64,000 nucleotides of DNA from Sulfurospirillum oryzae (GCF_025770725.1 NZ_JANZKZ010000002.1:1-64000); one strand, 5' to 3'; positions 24,830 through 34,198 are shown, counted from the stretch's first letter. The notes: generated by a model from the letters alone, not told the origin. Numbers and translations are program-made.

Positions 24830-25378
24830 ATGCGTCTAAATCCTGAACAGACCGCTATGTTGCTCGTTGATGTTCAAGAGCGTCTTTTCCCCCATATTGA
24901 GGGGCATGCGTCTTTAGAGAAGCATTTGGTAGTCTTACTCAAAGGGCTTCAAACTTTCAATATTCCCATTCTGTGCAATCAGCAATACACGCAAGGTCTT
25001 GGCGAGACAATTCCATCGCTATGTGCATTGTTGGACGATAAAACGGTGTATGAAAAACGTACATTTAGCTGTTATCAAAACGAAGAAGTCGTCAATGCTG
25101 TCATTCAAAGCGGAGCGAAAAGCATCATACTTGCAGGAATTGAAAGTCATGTTTGTGTGTTACAAAGTGCGCTCGATCTTTTAGAAGCGGGATTTGAATT
25201 AATCGTGTGTGTGGATGCAATGGGTTCTCGAAAAAGGCATGACCATGAGATAGCGCTTCGCCGTATGGAGCAAGAGGGAGCAAGACTATGTACCACAGAA
25301 TCACTTCTCTTTGAGTTGCTTCAAAGCGCGCTTCATCCAAAGTTTAAAGAGATAAGTAGCCTCGTTAAAGCACTCTAA
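24830..25378 (+). CDS. Isochorismatase-family cysteine hydrolase
   Basis: A 182-residue cysteine hydrolase with the family triad: Asp in LLVDVQERL, Lys in YEKRTFSCY and Cys in GIESHVCVLQSAL. A cis-peptide signature (GIESHV) precedes the cysteine. Members hydrolyse amides such as nicotinamide or have unknown substrates; this one lacks features that would name it a nicotinamidase. The ATG at 24830 has AAGGAG five bases upstream and is preferred to the TTG at 24827. Confidence 0.85.
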   Translation: MRLNPEQTAMLLVDVQERLFPHIEGHASLEKHLVVLLKGLQTFNIPILCNQQYTQGLGETIPSLCALLDDKTVYEKRTFSCYQNEEVVNAVIQSGAKSIILAGIESHVCVLQSALDLLEAGFELIVCVDAMGSRKRHDHEIALRRMEQEGARLCTTESLLFELLQSALHPKFKEISSLVKAL

Positions 25379-25383
25379 ATCTT

Positions 25384-25393
25384 TTACATGTAA
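25384..25393. repeat. TTACATGTAA palindrome
   Basis: In the 26-bp gap between two convergent genes, followed by AGAAGTTTGAACTACTTCTTT, which can form a terminator-like stem. Confidence 0.95.
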
Positions 25394-25404
25394 AGAAGTT
25401 TGAA

Positions 25405-26244
25405 CTACTTCTTTACATAATAGGAGAGTCGGTTGTCGGTGTGTTTGGTAAAGTAATGATTATCGGGGATAATGTCAGCATGCCCTAAAAAGAGCTTGCC
25501 CTCAGGCTTAAGAAGGGTAGCAAAGCGTTCAATGGTTTTAAGGCGAAAATCGTCATCAAAATAGATGAGCATATTGCGTGAGAAGATGATGTCAAATTTG
25601 CCTAGTGAAAGAAACTCATGCTCAAAAATATTGACTTTTGTAAACGAAATGGAGGAAAAATACTCTTTTCTCGCGTGATAATAACGATCTTCATGCGTGA
25701 AAAATTTGTCTTTAAGACGCTCTTCTAATTTGTGCAATGAACGCTCCGAAAAAACGCCTTTTTGTGCTTTGTCAATCGCTTCTGAGTTAATGTCAATGCC
25801 TGTAATGCTAAATTCTCTAGGCTCTCTGCGACGTTCTTGAAGCATCATGGAGAGAGAATAGACCTCTTCACCCGAAGCACAAGGAGCGCAGAGAATTTTG
25901 ACATTGGGAATGGCAAGTGCAAAGGTCACGGCTAGATCCAGTTGGGACTCTTCCCGGTAAAAATAGGTTTCGTTGACGGTGACCAAGTCAATGAGGTCTT
26001 GTCTGAGTGTTCGATCCGTTTGGAGTGTCTCAAAGAGCTTGCGAAAACTATAAATCTCTTTGCGTTCACAAAAGAGACGAAGCTTGGTTTCGATGACACT
26101 ATTTTTAGAAAACAGATCAACGCCAATTTCGCGTTTAATGTAATGCAAAAGGTCTTGGAGCCCAAATGTATTGAACTCTTGGGGTGTTACGACTTCTTGT
26201 TTGGTCGCAGTCGCTGGCTCTTTTTTTCGATTCCAAAAAAACAT
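25405..26244 (-). CDS. cheR: Chemotaxis protein methyltransferase CheR
   Basis: Methylates glutamates of chemoreceptors using S-adenosylmethionine, setting adaptation together with CheB. The protein has the CheR N-terminal helical domain, then the methyltransferase core with LCAPCASGEEVYSLSMML (SAM-binding loop) and FDIIFSRNMLIYFD. The ATG overlaps the cheB stop codon (TGATG), so the pair is translationally coupled. Two chemoreceptors are in this window. The charged N-terminal tail of about 25 residues is a small extension. Confidence 0.94.
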   Translation of the reverse strand: MFFWNRKKEPATATKQEVVTPQEFNTFGLQDLLHYIKREIGVDLFSKNSVIETKLRLFCERKEIYSFRKLFETLQTDRTLRQDLIDLVTVNETYFYREESQLDLAVTFALAIPNVKILCAPCASGEEVYSLSMMLQERRREPREFSITGIDINSEAIDKAQKGVFSERSLHKLEERLKDKFFTHEDRYYHARKEYFSSISFTKVNIFEHEFLSLGKFDIIFSRNMLIYFDDDFRLKTIERFATLLKPEGKLFLGHADIIPDNHYFTKHTDNRLSYYVKK

Positions 26245-26813
26245 CAAGATTCTCCAAATTTTTTAATGGTTTGAATAATATCGTCCAATGGTAACGAAAC
26301 GATATTAGGATTAATTTCCATAGCACGTTTTGGCATACCATACACTATAGCGCTTTTTTCACTCTCAGCAATACATTGAGCCCCATTTTTTTGCAATTCA
26401 CTGAGCCCATTGGCACCATCATGCCCAATTCCTGTGAGTAAAACTGCTAATATCTCCGCGTCTTTAATGTACTCAACCGCAGAAGAAAAAAGAGTGTCAA
26501 TGCTTGGATTGTAAGGCGTTTCTCCCTCAGCAATAGGCTCTATTTTAGGTGAAAAATCACCTTTGATGAGATGGCAATTTTGAGGACAAATATAAATATT
26601 GGTGTTACTTAATGGCATTCTTTGATTGATGGCATGAACAGGAAGGCTCAGTTCATTTTGAAATTGGCTAATAAAGCTGGGAATAAACGTTGCATTCATG
26701 TGTTGTGCAATAACAATAGCACCATTATACGTTGGGGAAATCGCAGATAAAATCTTTTTAAGATGACCGGGTCCTCCTGTAGAGGCTCCGATCAACACAA
26801 TTTTTGGTTTCAT
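26244..26813 (-). CDS. cheB: Chemotaxis methylesterase CheB without receiver domain
   Basis: Removes methyl groups from receptor glutamates. Only the esterase domain is present (189 residues), with the catalytic Ser in GASTGGPG, His in AQHMN and Asp in GIGHDGA. The receiver domain found in most CheB proteins is missing, as is known for Campylobacter and Helicobacter relatives, so activity is not controlled by phosphorylation in the usual way. A structured repeat (copy 3) lies just upstream. Confidence 0.94.
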   Translation of the reverse strand: MKPKIVLIGASTGGPGHLKKILSAISPTYNGAIVIAQHMNATFIPSFISQFQNELSLPVHAINQRMPLSNTNIYICPQNCHLIKGDFSPKIEPIAEGETPYNPSIDTLFSSAVEYIKDAEILAVLLTGIGHDGANGLSELQKNGAQCIAESEKSAIVYGMPKRAMEINPNIVSLPLDDIIQTIKKFGES

Positions 26814-26835
26814 AAAGCTCCAAGTCTTCTTATTA

Positions 26836-26968
26836 GAGTTCTTGCAAAACTCTAAACACGTCTTTAAAGCAAAGCTCTAAAGACTACGTTAACACTGGGT
26901 TCTCTTAGGCAGAGTGCCCACGCACCTTTGGTGCTTTTACTTCTTACAAAATGTGTTTTGCAAGAAGC
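26836..26968 (+). repeat. Dispersed stem-loop repeat, copy 3
   Basis: Contains an AGAGTT/AACTCT hairpin (26835-26853), a CTTTA/TAAAG stem, the box CTACGTTAACACT (26884-26896), the variable stem GGGTTCTCT/AGAGTGCCC with changed but still largely pairing bases, the GCACC/GGTGC hairpin and a final CTTCTTaCAAAA/TTTTGcAAGAAG hairpin ending at the pepA stop codon. It fills the gap between pepA and cheB and probably terminates pepA. Confidence 0.85.
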
Positions 26969-28420
26969 TTATTTTTTGTTGTCTTCAAACATCCAGTAAA
27001 GATTCATTCTAACCCCTGCTCCGCTTGCGCCAAATTGGTTGTATCCCCACGCTTTTTCAAGATAAGCAGGTCCTGCAATGTCGAGGTGAAGCCATTTGTC
27101 TTTATTTTCATCTTCAATGAAATTATCTAAAAATAACCCTGCTGTAATGGCACCACCGTAACGGCTAGAACTGATGTTTGACATATCGGCGACTGAGCTT
27201 TTGAGTAGTTTTTTAAGGTATTTGTTAAAAGGCAAGACACCACTAAGTTCACCACTGGTATCACTTGCTTTTCGCATAGAGTGTTTAAGCTCGCTGTTGT
27301 GACCCATAATGCCTGTTGTGTATTCGCCAAGTGCAACAACGCATGCACCCGTAAGTGTAGCCATATCAACCAGTAGGTCAGGCTTTAGCTCTTGTGCGTA
27401 GCACAGACAATCGGCCAAGACTAAACGACCCTCAGCGTCTGTATTGCGCACTTCAATCGTTTTACCGTTCTTGGCAACCAGTACGTCATCGGGTTTATAA
27501 GCATTACCACCGATCATATTTTCGGTCGCGCCAATAATGGCATGAATTTCATAAGGAAGCTCAAGGGTTGCAGCTGCTTTTAAGATAGCCATAACAGCCG
27601 CCGCGCCGCTTTTATCCGCTTTCATAGTGACCATGTGCTCACTAGGTTTTAGGCTTAGTCCACCGCTATCGTACGTTAAACCTTTACCCACATAAACCAG
27701 ACGCTTTTTAGCATTTTCAGGCTTATAGGTAAGATGAATGAGGCGAGGAGGGTGTACACTGGCACGATTGACGGCAAGGAACGCGTTCATGCCTTGCTCT
27801 TTTAGAAAATGCTCATCCATCACTTTACATGTAACATTTGGAATGGATGTTAACGTTTGCGCAGCTTCTGCAAGAGCAATCGGTGTCATGTCATTGGGTG
27901 TTGAATTGACAATCTCTTTGGCAAAGTTAGTCGCTTCGGCAACGGCTGTGGCTGCGCGAAGGGCTTTGTTAGCTGTTTCCATTGAAACATCTGTTCTGCT
28001 GTAATCTTCCAAACAGATCGTAATTTTTTCAAGTTTTGAAGGCTCTTTTTTGCTTTTATAAGCATCAAAAGTATAGCTTCCTAAGATGAAACCTTCTACG
28101 AGTGCCTTGATGTTCATACCAGGGCAATCATGAGAATACGTTCCAATCGCCAGTGTTTTGAGATTTGTTTTTTTGATACTCTCAAGTGCTTTAGAAGCTG
28201 CAAGGCGAATCTCATCAGCATCGAGCGAGTCACATCCAACATAAAGTGTTTTACTTGAAGGTATAAAAGCACTCTCTTCACTTTCGCCTTTAAATCCTAA
28301 AAGTTCCAAAGTCTCTTTATCGATAACCCATGTATGGGTTAAATCTTTATTAATAACAAAAACGATTTTAGCGTCAGCGGATGCGCTATTTAATTTTTGA
28401 TTGATAACTTCAATTTGCAT
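26969..28420 (-). CDS. pepA: Leucyl aminopeptidase (M17)
   Basis: A cytoplasmic two-metal aminopeptidase of 483 residues. The M17 signature NTDAEGRLVLAD is intact, and the metal and catalytic lysine region GKGLTYDSGGLSLKP and DMATLTGA are present. The N-terminal third is the variable DNA-binding-like domain. It overlaps dedA by 11 bases and follows the order apt, (trpB), dedA, pepA, which resembles the Campylobacter layout apart from the inserted trpB. VTCK in the middle is encoded by a TTACATGTAA palindrome. Confidence 0.96.
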   Translation of the reverse strand: MQIEVINQKLNSASADAKIVFVINKDLTHTWVIDKETLELLGFKGESEESAFIPSSKTLYVGCDSLDADEIRLAASKALESIKKTNLKTLAIGTYSHDCPGMNIKALVEGFILGSYTFDAYKSKKEPSKLEKITICLEDYSRTDVSMETANKALRAATAVAEATNFAKEIVNSTPNDMTPIALAEAAQTLTSIPNVTCKVMDEHFLKEQGMNAFLAVNRASVHPPRLIHLTYKPENAKKRLVYVGKGLTYDSGGLSLKPSEHMVTMKADKSGAAAVMAILKAAATLELPYEIHAIIGATENMIGGNAYKPDDVLVAKNGKTIEVRNTDAEGRLVLADCLCYAQELKPDLLVDMATLTGACVVALGEYTTGIMGHNSELKHSMRKASDTSGELSGVLPFNKYLKKLLKSSVADMSNISSSRYGGAITAGLFLDNFIEDENKDKWLHLDIAGPAYLEKAWGYNQFGASGAGVRMNLYWMFEDNKK

Positions 28421-29099
28421 GTTTTTCCTTAAATGTCTTGTCGGTTACTTTGTGAAAGTAGTAAGAGATGCCACCACCAATGATTCCCGCTAATGGGAGG
28501 GCGAAGTACCAGTGATCTTTTGCCCAGTGGATAACGATGAGAATTTCTTGACCAAAATACCATGTAGGTACGATGGTAAGTGCTGCCCAAAACCATGCTG
28601 AGATAAGATTGATTAAGGCAAACATTTTTCCACTGTACCGTGTCAGTCCTATGGAGATAGGAATAACCGTGCGTAAACCATAAAGGTAACGCTGTGCGAA
28701 AATAATAGGCCAGCCATGTTTTTTCAAAAGAAGATGTGCGAGAGCTAGTTTGCGACGCTGACTTCGGAGTTTTTTATAGACAAATTTTTTATTGAATCGG
28801 CCAATGTAAAAATAGACCTGATCCCCCGCAAACCCACCCAGTCCTGCCACGAAAATTGCAATGAAAAGATTCATATCTCCTGTATGGGTAAGAAGTCCTG
28901 CCATCACAAGTCCCATCTCTCCTTCAAGCATTCCCCAAAAGAAGAGAATGATATAGCCATACTGTTTCATAAGGTAGATAAATTTATTTTCTAACCCTTG
29001 GACAGGAGCCATGTATAAAACATAGCCCAGTGTTGAGAGAATGACGACCATGAAAAGGGTAAAAAGTTTTCCAGAGTGCTTATTGAAAAATTCACTCAT
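28410..29099 (-). CDS. DedA-family membrane protein
   Basis: A 229-residue inner membrane protein of the DedA/SNARE-associated family. The conserved segments are GMLEGEMGLVMAGLLTHTG, FVAGLGGFAGDQVYFYIGRF and RYLYGLRTVIPISIGLTRYS, including the paired acidic and arginine residues needed in characterised members. Relatives flip undecaprenyl phosphate or other lipids and support membrane energy state; the exact lipid cannot be told. It lies between trpB (four bases away) and pepA (overlap). Confidence 0.9.
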   Translation of the reverse strand: MSEFFNKHSGKLFTLFMVVILSTLGYVLYMAPVQGLENKFIYLMKQYGYIILFFWGMLEGEMGLVMAGLLTHTGDMNLFIAIFVAGLGGFAGDQVYFYIGRFNKKFVYKKLRSQRRKLALAHLLLKKHGWPIIFAQRYLYGLRTVIPISIGLTRYSGKMFALINLISAWFWAALTIVPTWYFGQEILIVIHWAKDHWYFALPLAGIIGGGISYYFHKVTDKTFKEKHAN

Positions 29100-29103
29100 C
29101 TTT

Positions 29104-30309
29104 TTATCCTATGTTTAAAATAGATTTTGCTTGCACCATGTCTTTATCACCACGTCCAGAAAGATTGACGATGATGACTTTGTTTTTGATCTCATCTTTA
29201 GGGATTTTTTTCAAATAAGCCACCGCATGAGCACTCTCAAAAGCAGGGATAATACCCTCTTTACGGCTCAACCATACAAACGCATCGAGTGCTTCTTGAT
29301 CGGTAATGTTATCGTAATGAGCCACGCCTTGCTCTTTGAGGTACGCATGTTCTGGTCCAATGCCAGGGTAATCAAGTCCCGCAGAAATAGAGTGCGCCTC
29401 TAAAATCTGTCCATCATCATCTTGGAGAAGGTAGCTCATTTGACCGTGAAGGACACCAGGACTTCCTTTAGCAAGAGAACAGCCGTGTTTATCGGTGTCA
29501 ATGCCAAGACCTCCTGCTTCGATGCCTACGCACTTAACACCCTCATCACCCAAGAAGTGACTAAAGATACCCATAGCGTTACTGCCACCACCAATACAAG
29601 CAACAACCATATCGGGAAGACGTTTTTCTTTGACTAAGATTTGCGCCTTAGCTTCATAGCCGATGATCGCTTGAAAATCACGTACCATCATAGGGTATGG
29701 ATGAGGACCTGCAACCGTTCCAATGATGTAAAAGGTGTCTCTTGCATGAGTTACCCAGTAGCGGATCGCCTCATTCATAGCATCTTTAAGGGTTCTACTT
29801 CCACTTTTTACGGCATGCACTTTAGCACCCAAAAGCTTCATGCGAAAGACGTTCAGTTCTTGTCGCTCGACATCTTTCTCCCCCATAAAGATTTCACATT
29901 CAAGTCCTAAAAGTGCTGCAACGGTAGCCGTAGCAACACCGTGTTGTCCTGCACCAGTTTCTGCGATAACACGTTTTTTACCCATCTTTTTAGCGATTAA
30001 GCCTTGAGCGATGGTGTTATTAATTTTATGAGCACCCGTGTGGTTAAGGTCTTCTCGTTTAAGATAGACTTTTGCTCCTAACTCTTGTGAAATATTTTTG
30101 GCGTAGTAAAGCGCAGAAGGGCGTCCTACATAATCTTTCATGTAGTGTTCAACTTCGCTCCAGAAGTTTTCATTGAAGCGAAGAGTCTGGTACTCTTTTT
30201 CAAGTTCAATCAGCACAGGCATTAATGTTTCAGGAACATAACGTCCTCCAAAAATACCAAAGTGTCCATTTTGATCAGGATCGAATTTAGAAATTCTAGG
30301 AATATACAT
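29104..30309 (-). CDS. trpB: Tryptophan synthase beta chain
   Basis: A PLP enzyme joining indole and serine to make tryptophan. The 401 residues and the motif [15 protein letters not shown] with H94 and the PLP lysine K95 mark the TrpB1 type that normally pairs with TrpA. The phosphate loop GGGSNAMG is also present. There is no trpA here; instead it is embedded between apt (TAATG overlap) and dedA, so it is expressed with unrelated genes. Its trpA partner must lie elsewhere, or this is an extra copy. Confidence 0.95.
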   Translation of the reverse strand: MYIPRISKFDPDQNGHFGIFGGRYVPETLMPVLIELEKEYQTLRFNENFWSEVEHYMKDYVGRPSALYYAKNISQELGAKVYLKREDLNHTGAHKINNTIAQGLIAKKMGKKRVIAETGAGQHGVATATVAALLGLECEIFMGEKDVERQELNVFRMKLLGAKVHAVKSGSRTLKDAMNEAIRYWVTHARDTFYIIGTVAGPHPYPMMVRDFQAIIGYEAKAQILVKEKRLPDMVVACIGGGSNAMGIFSHFLGDEGVKCVGIEAGGLGIDTDKHGCSLAKGSPGVLHGQMSYLLQDDDGQILEAHSISAGLDYPGIGPEHAYLKEQGVAHYDNITDQEALDAFVWLSRKEGIIPAFESAHAVAYLKKIPKDEIKNKVIIVNLSGRGDKDMVQAKSILNIG

Positions 30310-30866
30310 TAAAACACCTCTAAGACGGAATAAACAGAAGTGTTCTTTTTGATGTCAAGATCACCTTGCAAAAAGGTAAGGTTGATGATAAAACAGGCCT
30401 CAATACACTTTGCTCCAGCTTTGTTGATAAGGTTTACGGCTGCTGTTGCAGTACCACCTGTTGCAATAAGATCATCGATCAAAAGAACTTTTGGTTGAGC
30501 GATGCCAGCGGAAGTAAAGGCATCAATATGAATTGAAACAGCATCAACACCATATTCTAAAGAGTATTTTTCACTAATGGTTGTGTAAGGAAGTTTGCCT
30601 GGCTTTCGAATAGGAACGAAACGCGTTTTAAGACGCGATGCCAAAGCTGCACCAAAGATAAATCCACGACTTTCAATACCCGCAATATAGTCAATCTCCA
30701 TTTGAGAATAGCGATCAACTAAGTGATCCATCAAAAGTGTAAATGCTTTTGCATCGCCTAGAAGGGTTGTAATATCCTTGAATTTAATGCCTGGTTTTGG
30801 AAAGTCTTCGATTTCTCTAATAGAATTTAAAAGATAAGTTTTATCGGCTTCACTTAAATGACTCAT
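30309..30866 (-). CDS. apt: Adenine phosphoribosyltransferase
   Basis: Salvages adenine to AMP using PRPP. The 185 residues include the PRPP-binding motif [14 protein letters not shown] and the flexible-loop region KPGKLPYTT, both standard for Apt. First gene of the apt-trpB-dedA-pepA operon. Its stop codon shares bases with the trpB start (TAATG). A partial structured repeat (copy 4) lies upstream, between it and the coiled-coil gene. Confidence 0.95.
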   Translation of the reverse strand: MSHLSEADKTYLLNSIREIEDFPKPGIKFKDITTLLGDAKAFTLLMDHLVDRYSQMEIDYIAGIESRGFIFGAALASRLKTRFVPIRKPGKLPYTTISEKYSLEYGVDAVSIHIDAFTSAGIAQPKVLLIDDLIATGGTATAAVNLINKAGAKCIEACFIINLTFLQGDLDIKKNTSVYSVLEVF

Positions 30867-30889
30867 ACAATAACCTTTTTTATTTTTAT

Positions 30890-30960
30890 ACGCTTTTTAA
30901 GCAAAGCTTAGAAAGCTACGTTAGCCACTGAGGCGCTAAAGCTTGCCTCTTGCGAGGCAG
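30890..30960 (+). repeat. Dispersed stem-loop repeat, copy 4 (divergent, partial)
   Basis: Carries the variant box CTACGTTAGCCACT (30916-30929) after an AAGCTTAGAAAGC segment like that of copies 2 and 3. It then has a different 6-bp hairpin TGCCTC/GAGGCA (30944-30959). The second half matches copy 5 at 51962-52010 rather than copies 1 to 3. Confidence 0.65.
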
Positions 30961-30968
30961 AAAAATGT

Positions 30969-30978
30969 TTACATGTAA
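30969..30978. repeat. TTACATGTAA palindrome
   Basis: Intergenic copy just after repeat copy 4, upstream of apt. Confidence 0.95.
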
Positions 30979-31013
30979 AACGAGAAAAGTAAAATACTTC
31001 CAACATAAATTTA

Positions 31014-31346
31014 TTATAAAAGTGCTTCGATTTTTCCTTCGAGCTCTTTGATATGTTGGCGTAGCTTATCGCCTTCCATGCGGTATTGACTGTTACGGGT
31101 ACGAAGTGATTTAAGGTCATTTTTGACCTTTTTAAGTTCATCACTTAAAATATCAATATTACCCAGTGAGCGTTGAAGCTGTACTTGATATTTACGGATG
31201 ACTACTTCGGCATCGTTGAGAGTTTGTTTGACGACAATATTACTGCGCTTCTCTTTGCGTAGAAGCGTTTTGAAGTAAAACACCATAATCAACAAATAGA
31301 TACAAGCGGAAAAAAGTACCGTTGCTACAACCCAGTCAAATGCCAT
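31014..31346 (-). CDS. Small membrane-anchored coiled-coil protein
   Basis: A 110-residue protein with one N-terminal membrane helix (about 5-25) and a long charged helical tail with heptad spacing (LRKEKR through ELEGKIEALL), so a coiled coil facing the cytoplasm is likely. I do not recognise the family. It starts two bases after rpiB and should be co-transcribed with it. A structural or scaffolding role is only a guess from its shape. Confidence 0.7.
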   Translation of the reverse strand: MAFDWVVATVLFSACIYLLIMVFYFKTLLRKEKRSNIVVKQTLNDAEVVIRKYQVQLQRSLGNIDILSDELKKVKNDLKSLRTRNSQYRMEGDKLRQHIKELEGKIEALL

Positions 31347-31348
31347 GG

Positions 31349-31777
31349 TTATAACTCTATTTTAAGAACGCGTTCAGCGTGTCTACCACCCTCGAATGAG
31401 GTAGTACACCAAGCTTTAAGCATGGACTCAATAACACCTAGTCCCACGATACGCTGACCAAAACAGAGTACATTGGCATCATTGTGTGCTCGCGCCATCT
31501 CAGCTGTGTAAGCATCATGACAAAGGGCTGCTCGAATACCAATATGTTTATTGGCAGCCAAGCTCATACCGATGCCTGATCCACAGATAAGAATGCCTTG
31601 TGTGCCACTGTTCTTGAGAACTTCGAGGCAAAGAGCGTGTGCGTAGTCAGGATAATCAACGCGCTCATCGTTAAAAGGTCCAAGATCAATGACTTCGTGC
31701 CCCATGTGCTGAAGCATGACAATGACATCGGGTTTGATGGCGATGCCTGCATGATCGGTTGCGATAAAAAACTTCAA
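31349..31777 (-). CDS. rpiB: Ribose 5-phosphate isomerase B
   Basis: Interconverts ribose 5-phosphate and ribulose 5-phosphate. The 142 residues show the RpiB/LacAB landmarks: ATDHAGIAIK at the start, DYPDYAHALC, the catalytic cysteine-type loop GILICGSGIGMSLAANK and HNDANVLCFG. The short spacing to the downstream coiled-coil gene makes a two-gene unit, with apt further on. A clear TGTGCTATAAT promoter lies 32 bp upstream. Confidence 0.95.
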   Translation of the reverse strand: MKFFIATDHAGIAIKPDVIVMLQHMGHEVIDLGPFNDERVDYPDYAHALCLEVLKNSGTQGILICGSGIGMSLAANKHIGIRAALCHDAYTAEMARAHNDANVLCFGQRIVGLGVIESMLKAWCTTSFEGGRHAERVLKIEL

Positions 31778-31808
31778 GGAAATGTCCTTCTATAAGGTAA
31801 TAAGGACG

Positions 31809-31814
31809 ATTATA
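31809..31814 (-). promoter_or_regulatory. Extended -10 promoter of rpiB
   Basis: TTGTGCTATAATC on the minus strand, identical in its core to the metE leader and sdaA promoters. No -35 box. Confidence 0.65.
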
Positions 31815-31840
31815 GCACAAGGATTATTATAAATTCCAAA

Positions 31841-31866
31841 AACAGACTCTCCTTAGAGAGCCTGTT
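31841..31866 (-). terminator. Terminator of the folD-lepB-M50 operon
   Basis: AACAGACTCTC / GAGAGCCTGTT, 11-bp stem with one mismatch and a 4-base loop, followed on the minus strand by TTTTT. The first arm overlaps the stop codon of the M50 protease gene. Confidence 0.8.
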
Positions 31867-32518
31867 AATATAACCATCCGATAACGTAGCGAATTGGTAG
31901 AAAAAAGTAGTGTGAAAGCGGGGTTGCAATGAAAATAATAAGAATGATCATGCCATAGCGTTCCATGGATTCATAAAAGCGCACAATAGGAGTCCATTTC
32001 ATAATCATCGCAAAGTACGTCAACGCATGTGAACCATCAAGAGGTGGAACAGGATAGAGGTTGAAAAGTCCTAAAACCACATTGTAGATTAACGACTGGA
32101 TTAAGAAATAGACAAAGAAATATTCTATCAGCGTATTGACTTCGTGCAGGTCTTTAAAAAAGCTGAGTAAGCCTGCGCATAAAAGTGCGAGCGTAAAGTT
32201 GTAAGCAATGCCCGCTAAAGCGACGTGAATGGCAGCCTTATAGCCGCCATTGCGAATCACCGTAGGGATAAAAATAGGCACAGGTTTTGCCCAACCAAAC
32301 ATAAAAGGAGCACCGCTAAAAAAAAGCACAGCGGGCACGATGATGGTTCCTACAATGTCAACATGTACAATAGGGTTGATGCTAAGGCGACCTTGATATT
32401 TAGCGGTTGTATCGCCATAACGGTACGCGACATAGCCATGCATGATTTCATGCCCAATAATAGCCATCATAAGGGCTAAAACAGTGGCAACGATCTCAAG
32501 AATGTGAATATTGTCCAT
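31865..32518 (-). CDS. Site-2 protease family (M50) membrane metalloprotease
   Basis: A 217-residue polytopic protease. The zinc motif HEIMH lies in the first membrane helix (GHEIMHGYVAYRYGD) and the third ligand in NLYPVPPLDGSHAL. It lacks a PDZ domain, so it is of the short YwhC-type group rather than RseP. Its substrate is unknown; such enzymes cut within membrane helices. It overlaps the lepB stop codon by one base and ends the folD-lepB operon. Confidence 0.9.
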   Translation of the reverse strand: MDNIHILEIVATVLALMMAIIGHEIMHGYVAYRYGDTTAKYQGRLSINPIVHVDIVGTIIVPAVLFFSGAPFMFGWAKPVPIFIPTVIRNGGYKAAIHVALAGIAYNFTLALLCAGLLSFFKDLHEVNTLIEYFFVYFLIQSLIYNVVLGLFNLYPVPPLDGSHALTYFAMIMKWTPIVRFYESMERYGMIILIIFIATPLSHYFFLPIRYVIGWLY

Positions 32519-33345
32519 TACAAAAAGCTCTCGTCGTATTGCATAGAGTCAACAAAACGGCCTATTCGGTTCCATCTGATTTTGTAGTCATCATCCCATG
32601 AAAAATAGATAAACCAAGGTTTTCCTACAATAAGGCTATACGGGACACTTCCCCAAAAACGACTGTCATTAGAGTGGTCACGATTATCGCCCATCATAAA
32701 AAAGTGATCTTTTTCAACTTTCGCATAAAACGCATTAAATCCATATCCTGATAGGCTAGGAAGCTCTTGGACAAGGGCTGGTTTCATTGCAAGTTGATTG
32801 GCGCCTAAATGTAAAACCATTTGTTGGAAAAGATTGATAGCGTCATCGTAGTGGATGCCATGAAATTTCTCAATGTAAGGGTTGTTTACCCAGAGTTTGC
32901 CAGCAATAGTTTTGATCTTCGCTTCAGGATAATTGGCTTTAATGTACTCATCACCTTCTGAAAAATGGATATAAAGGTTTTTTTCTTGGAAAAGAATCTC
33001 ATCGCCCTCTGTGGCAACACAACGCTTAACATAATGTACTTTTTCATCTTTTGGATAGCGAAAAACAACAATGTCTCCACGTTGGGGACGACTGCCTTCT
33101 ATAATGTGCCCATTACCTTTAAAATCGGGCAATACAGGAACTTCTATCCAAGGAAGATGTGGCGTTGCAATGCCATACGAGAATTTTTTAACAAAAAGAT
33201 GATCGCCAATAAGCAATGTTTTGATCATTGACCCACTAGGAATGACAAACGCTTGCGCGACAAAGAAAATAACAAATAAAACGATAACAATCGTACCTGT
33301 CCAACTGTTGGAAAAGGTATAAAAACGGTTTAGTAAATTTTTCAT
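32518..33345 (-). CDS. lepB: Signal peptidase I
   Basis: Cleaves signal peptides from exported proteins at the outer face of the inner membrane. The 275 residues begin with a membrane helix, followed by the catalytic Ser in IPSGSMIKTLLIGD, the catalytic Lys in DEKVHYVKRC and the structural box GDNRDHSNDSRFWG. The S26 dyad is complete. It lies between folD (14 bases away) and the M50 protease gene, so two membrane proteases share one transcript. Confidence 0.95.
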   Translation of the reverse strand: MKNLLNRFYTFSNSWTGTIVIVLFVIFFVAQAFVIPSGSMIKTLLIGDHLFVKKFSYGIATPHLPWIEVPVLPDFKGNGHIIEGSRPQRGDIVVFRYPKDEKVHYVKRCVATEGDEILFQEKNLYIHFSEGDEYIKANYPEAKIKTIAGKLWVNNPYIEKFHGIHYDDAINLFQQMVLHLGANQLAMKPALVQELPSLSGYGFNAFYAKVEKDHFFMMGDNRDHSNDSRFWGSVPYSLIVGKPWFIYFSWDDDYKIRWNRIGRFVDSMQYDESFL

Positions 33346-33358
33346 AGATATCCTAATG

Positions 33359-34198
33359 TTAACGGTGATGTGCAGCTTTGATGGTGTTTTCCAACAACAT
33401 TGCGATGGTCATAGGCCCAACTCCGCCAGGAACGGGGGTAATGTAACTGCATTTTGGTGCGACATTTGCAAAGTCAACGTCACCTACGATGCGTCCGTCT
33501 TCGGTTTTATTGATGCCAATATCAATGACAATCGCACCCTCTTTAATCATATCTTCGGTAATAAGGTTTTGCTTACCCACTCCCACGATGACAAGGTCAG
33601 CCTTCTTCGTATGTGCTTTAAGATCTTTGGTGAAGATATGGCAAATATCAACCGTTGCACCTGCATTTAAAAGAAGGTTCATCATCGGTTTTCCAACGAT
33701 ATTGCTTGCACCCACGACGCAGGCATCAAGACCTTTTGTGTCAATTTGATAGTGTTCTAAAAGACGCATTACACCCAGAGGGGTGCATGGTACAAAACTG
33801 TCCAGTCCAGCAACCAAACGACCAACATTGAAGGGATGAAAACCATCAACATCTTTTTTAGGATCAATCGCTTCAATAATTTTTGTGGTATCGATATGTT
33901 TTGGAAGAGGGAGTTGAACGAGGACACCATCAATATTTGGATTGTCGTTAATCATAGCGATAGTCTCTAGAATTTTCTCTTGCGAAATCGTCGTTGGCAT
34001 CTTATGAATGATGGAGTAAATGCCCGCAATATCACACGCTTTTTCTTTCATTTTGACATAGGTTTGGCTCGCGGCATCATCGCCGACTAAAATCACGGCA
34101 AGACCTGGTGTTACACCTTTTTCGCCTAGTTTGATACTCTCTTTTTTGAGTTCAAGTTTGATTTGATCTGATAGTGCTTTTCCATCGAGGATCTGCAT
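33359..34198 (-). CDS. folD: Bifunctional methylenetetrahydrofolate dehydrogenase / cyclohydrolase
   Basis: Supplies 10-formyl-tetrahydrofolate and NADPH for one-carbon metabolism. The 279 residues have YVKMKEKAC with the catalytic lysine, VLVQLPLPKHID, PCTPLGVMRLL and the NADP loop VVGASNIVGKPM. First gene of the folD-lepB-M50 operon. The upstream gap to the divergent cytochrome gene is about 70 bp and holds both promoters. Confidence 0.96.
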   Translation of the reverse strand: MQILDGKALSDQIKLELKKESIKLGEKGVTPGLAVILVGDDAASQTYVKMKEKACDIAGIYSIIHKMPTTISQEKILETIAMINDNPNIDGVLVQLPLPKHIDTTKIIEAIDPKKDVDGFHPFNVGRLVAGLDSFVPCTPLGVMRLLEHYQIDTKGLDACVVGASNIVGKPMMNLLLNAGATVDICHIFTKDLKAHTKKADLVIVGVGKQNLITEDMIKEGAIVIDIGINKTEDGRIVGDVDFANVAPKCSYITPVPGGVGPMTIAMLLENTIKAAHHR

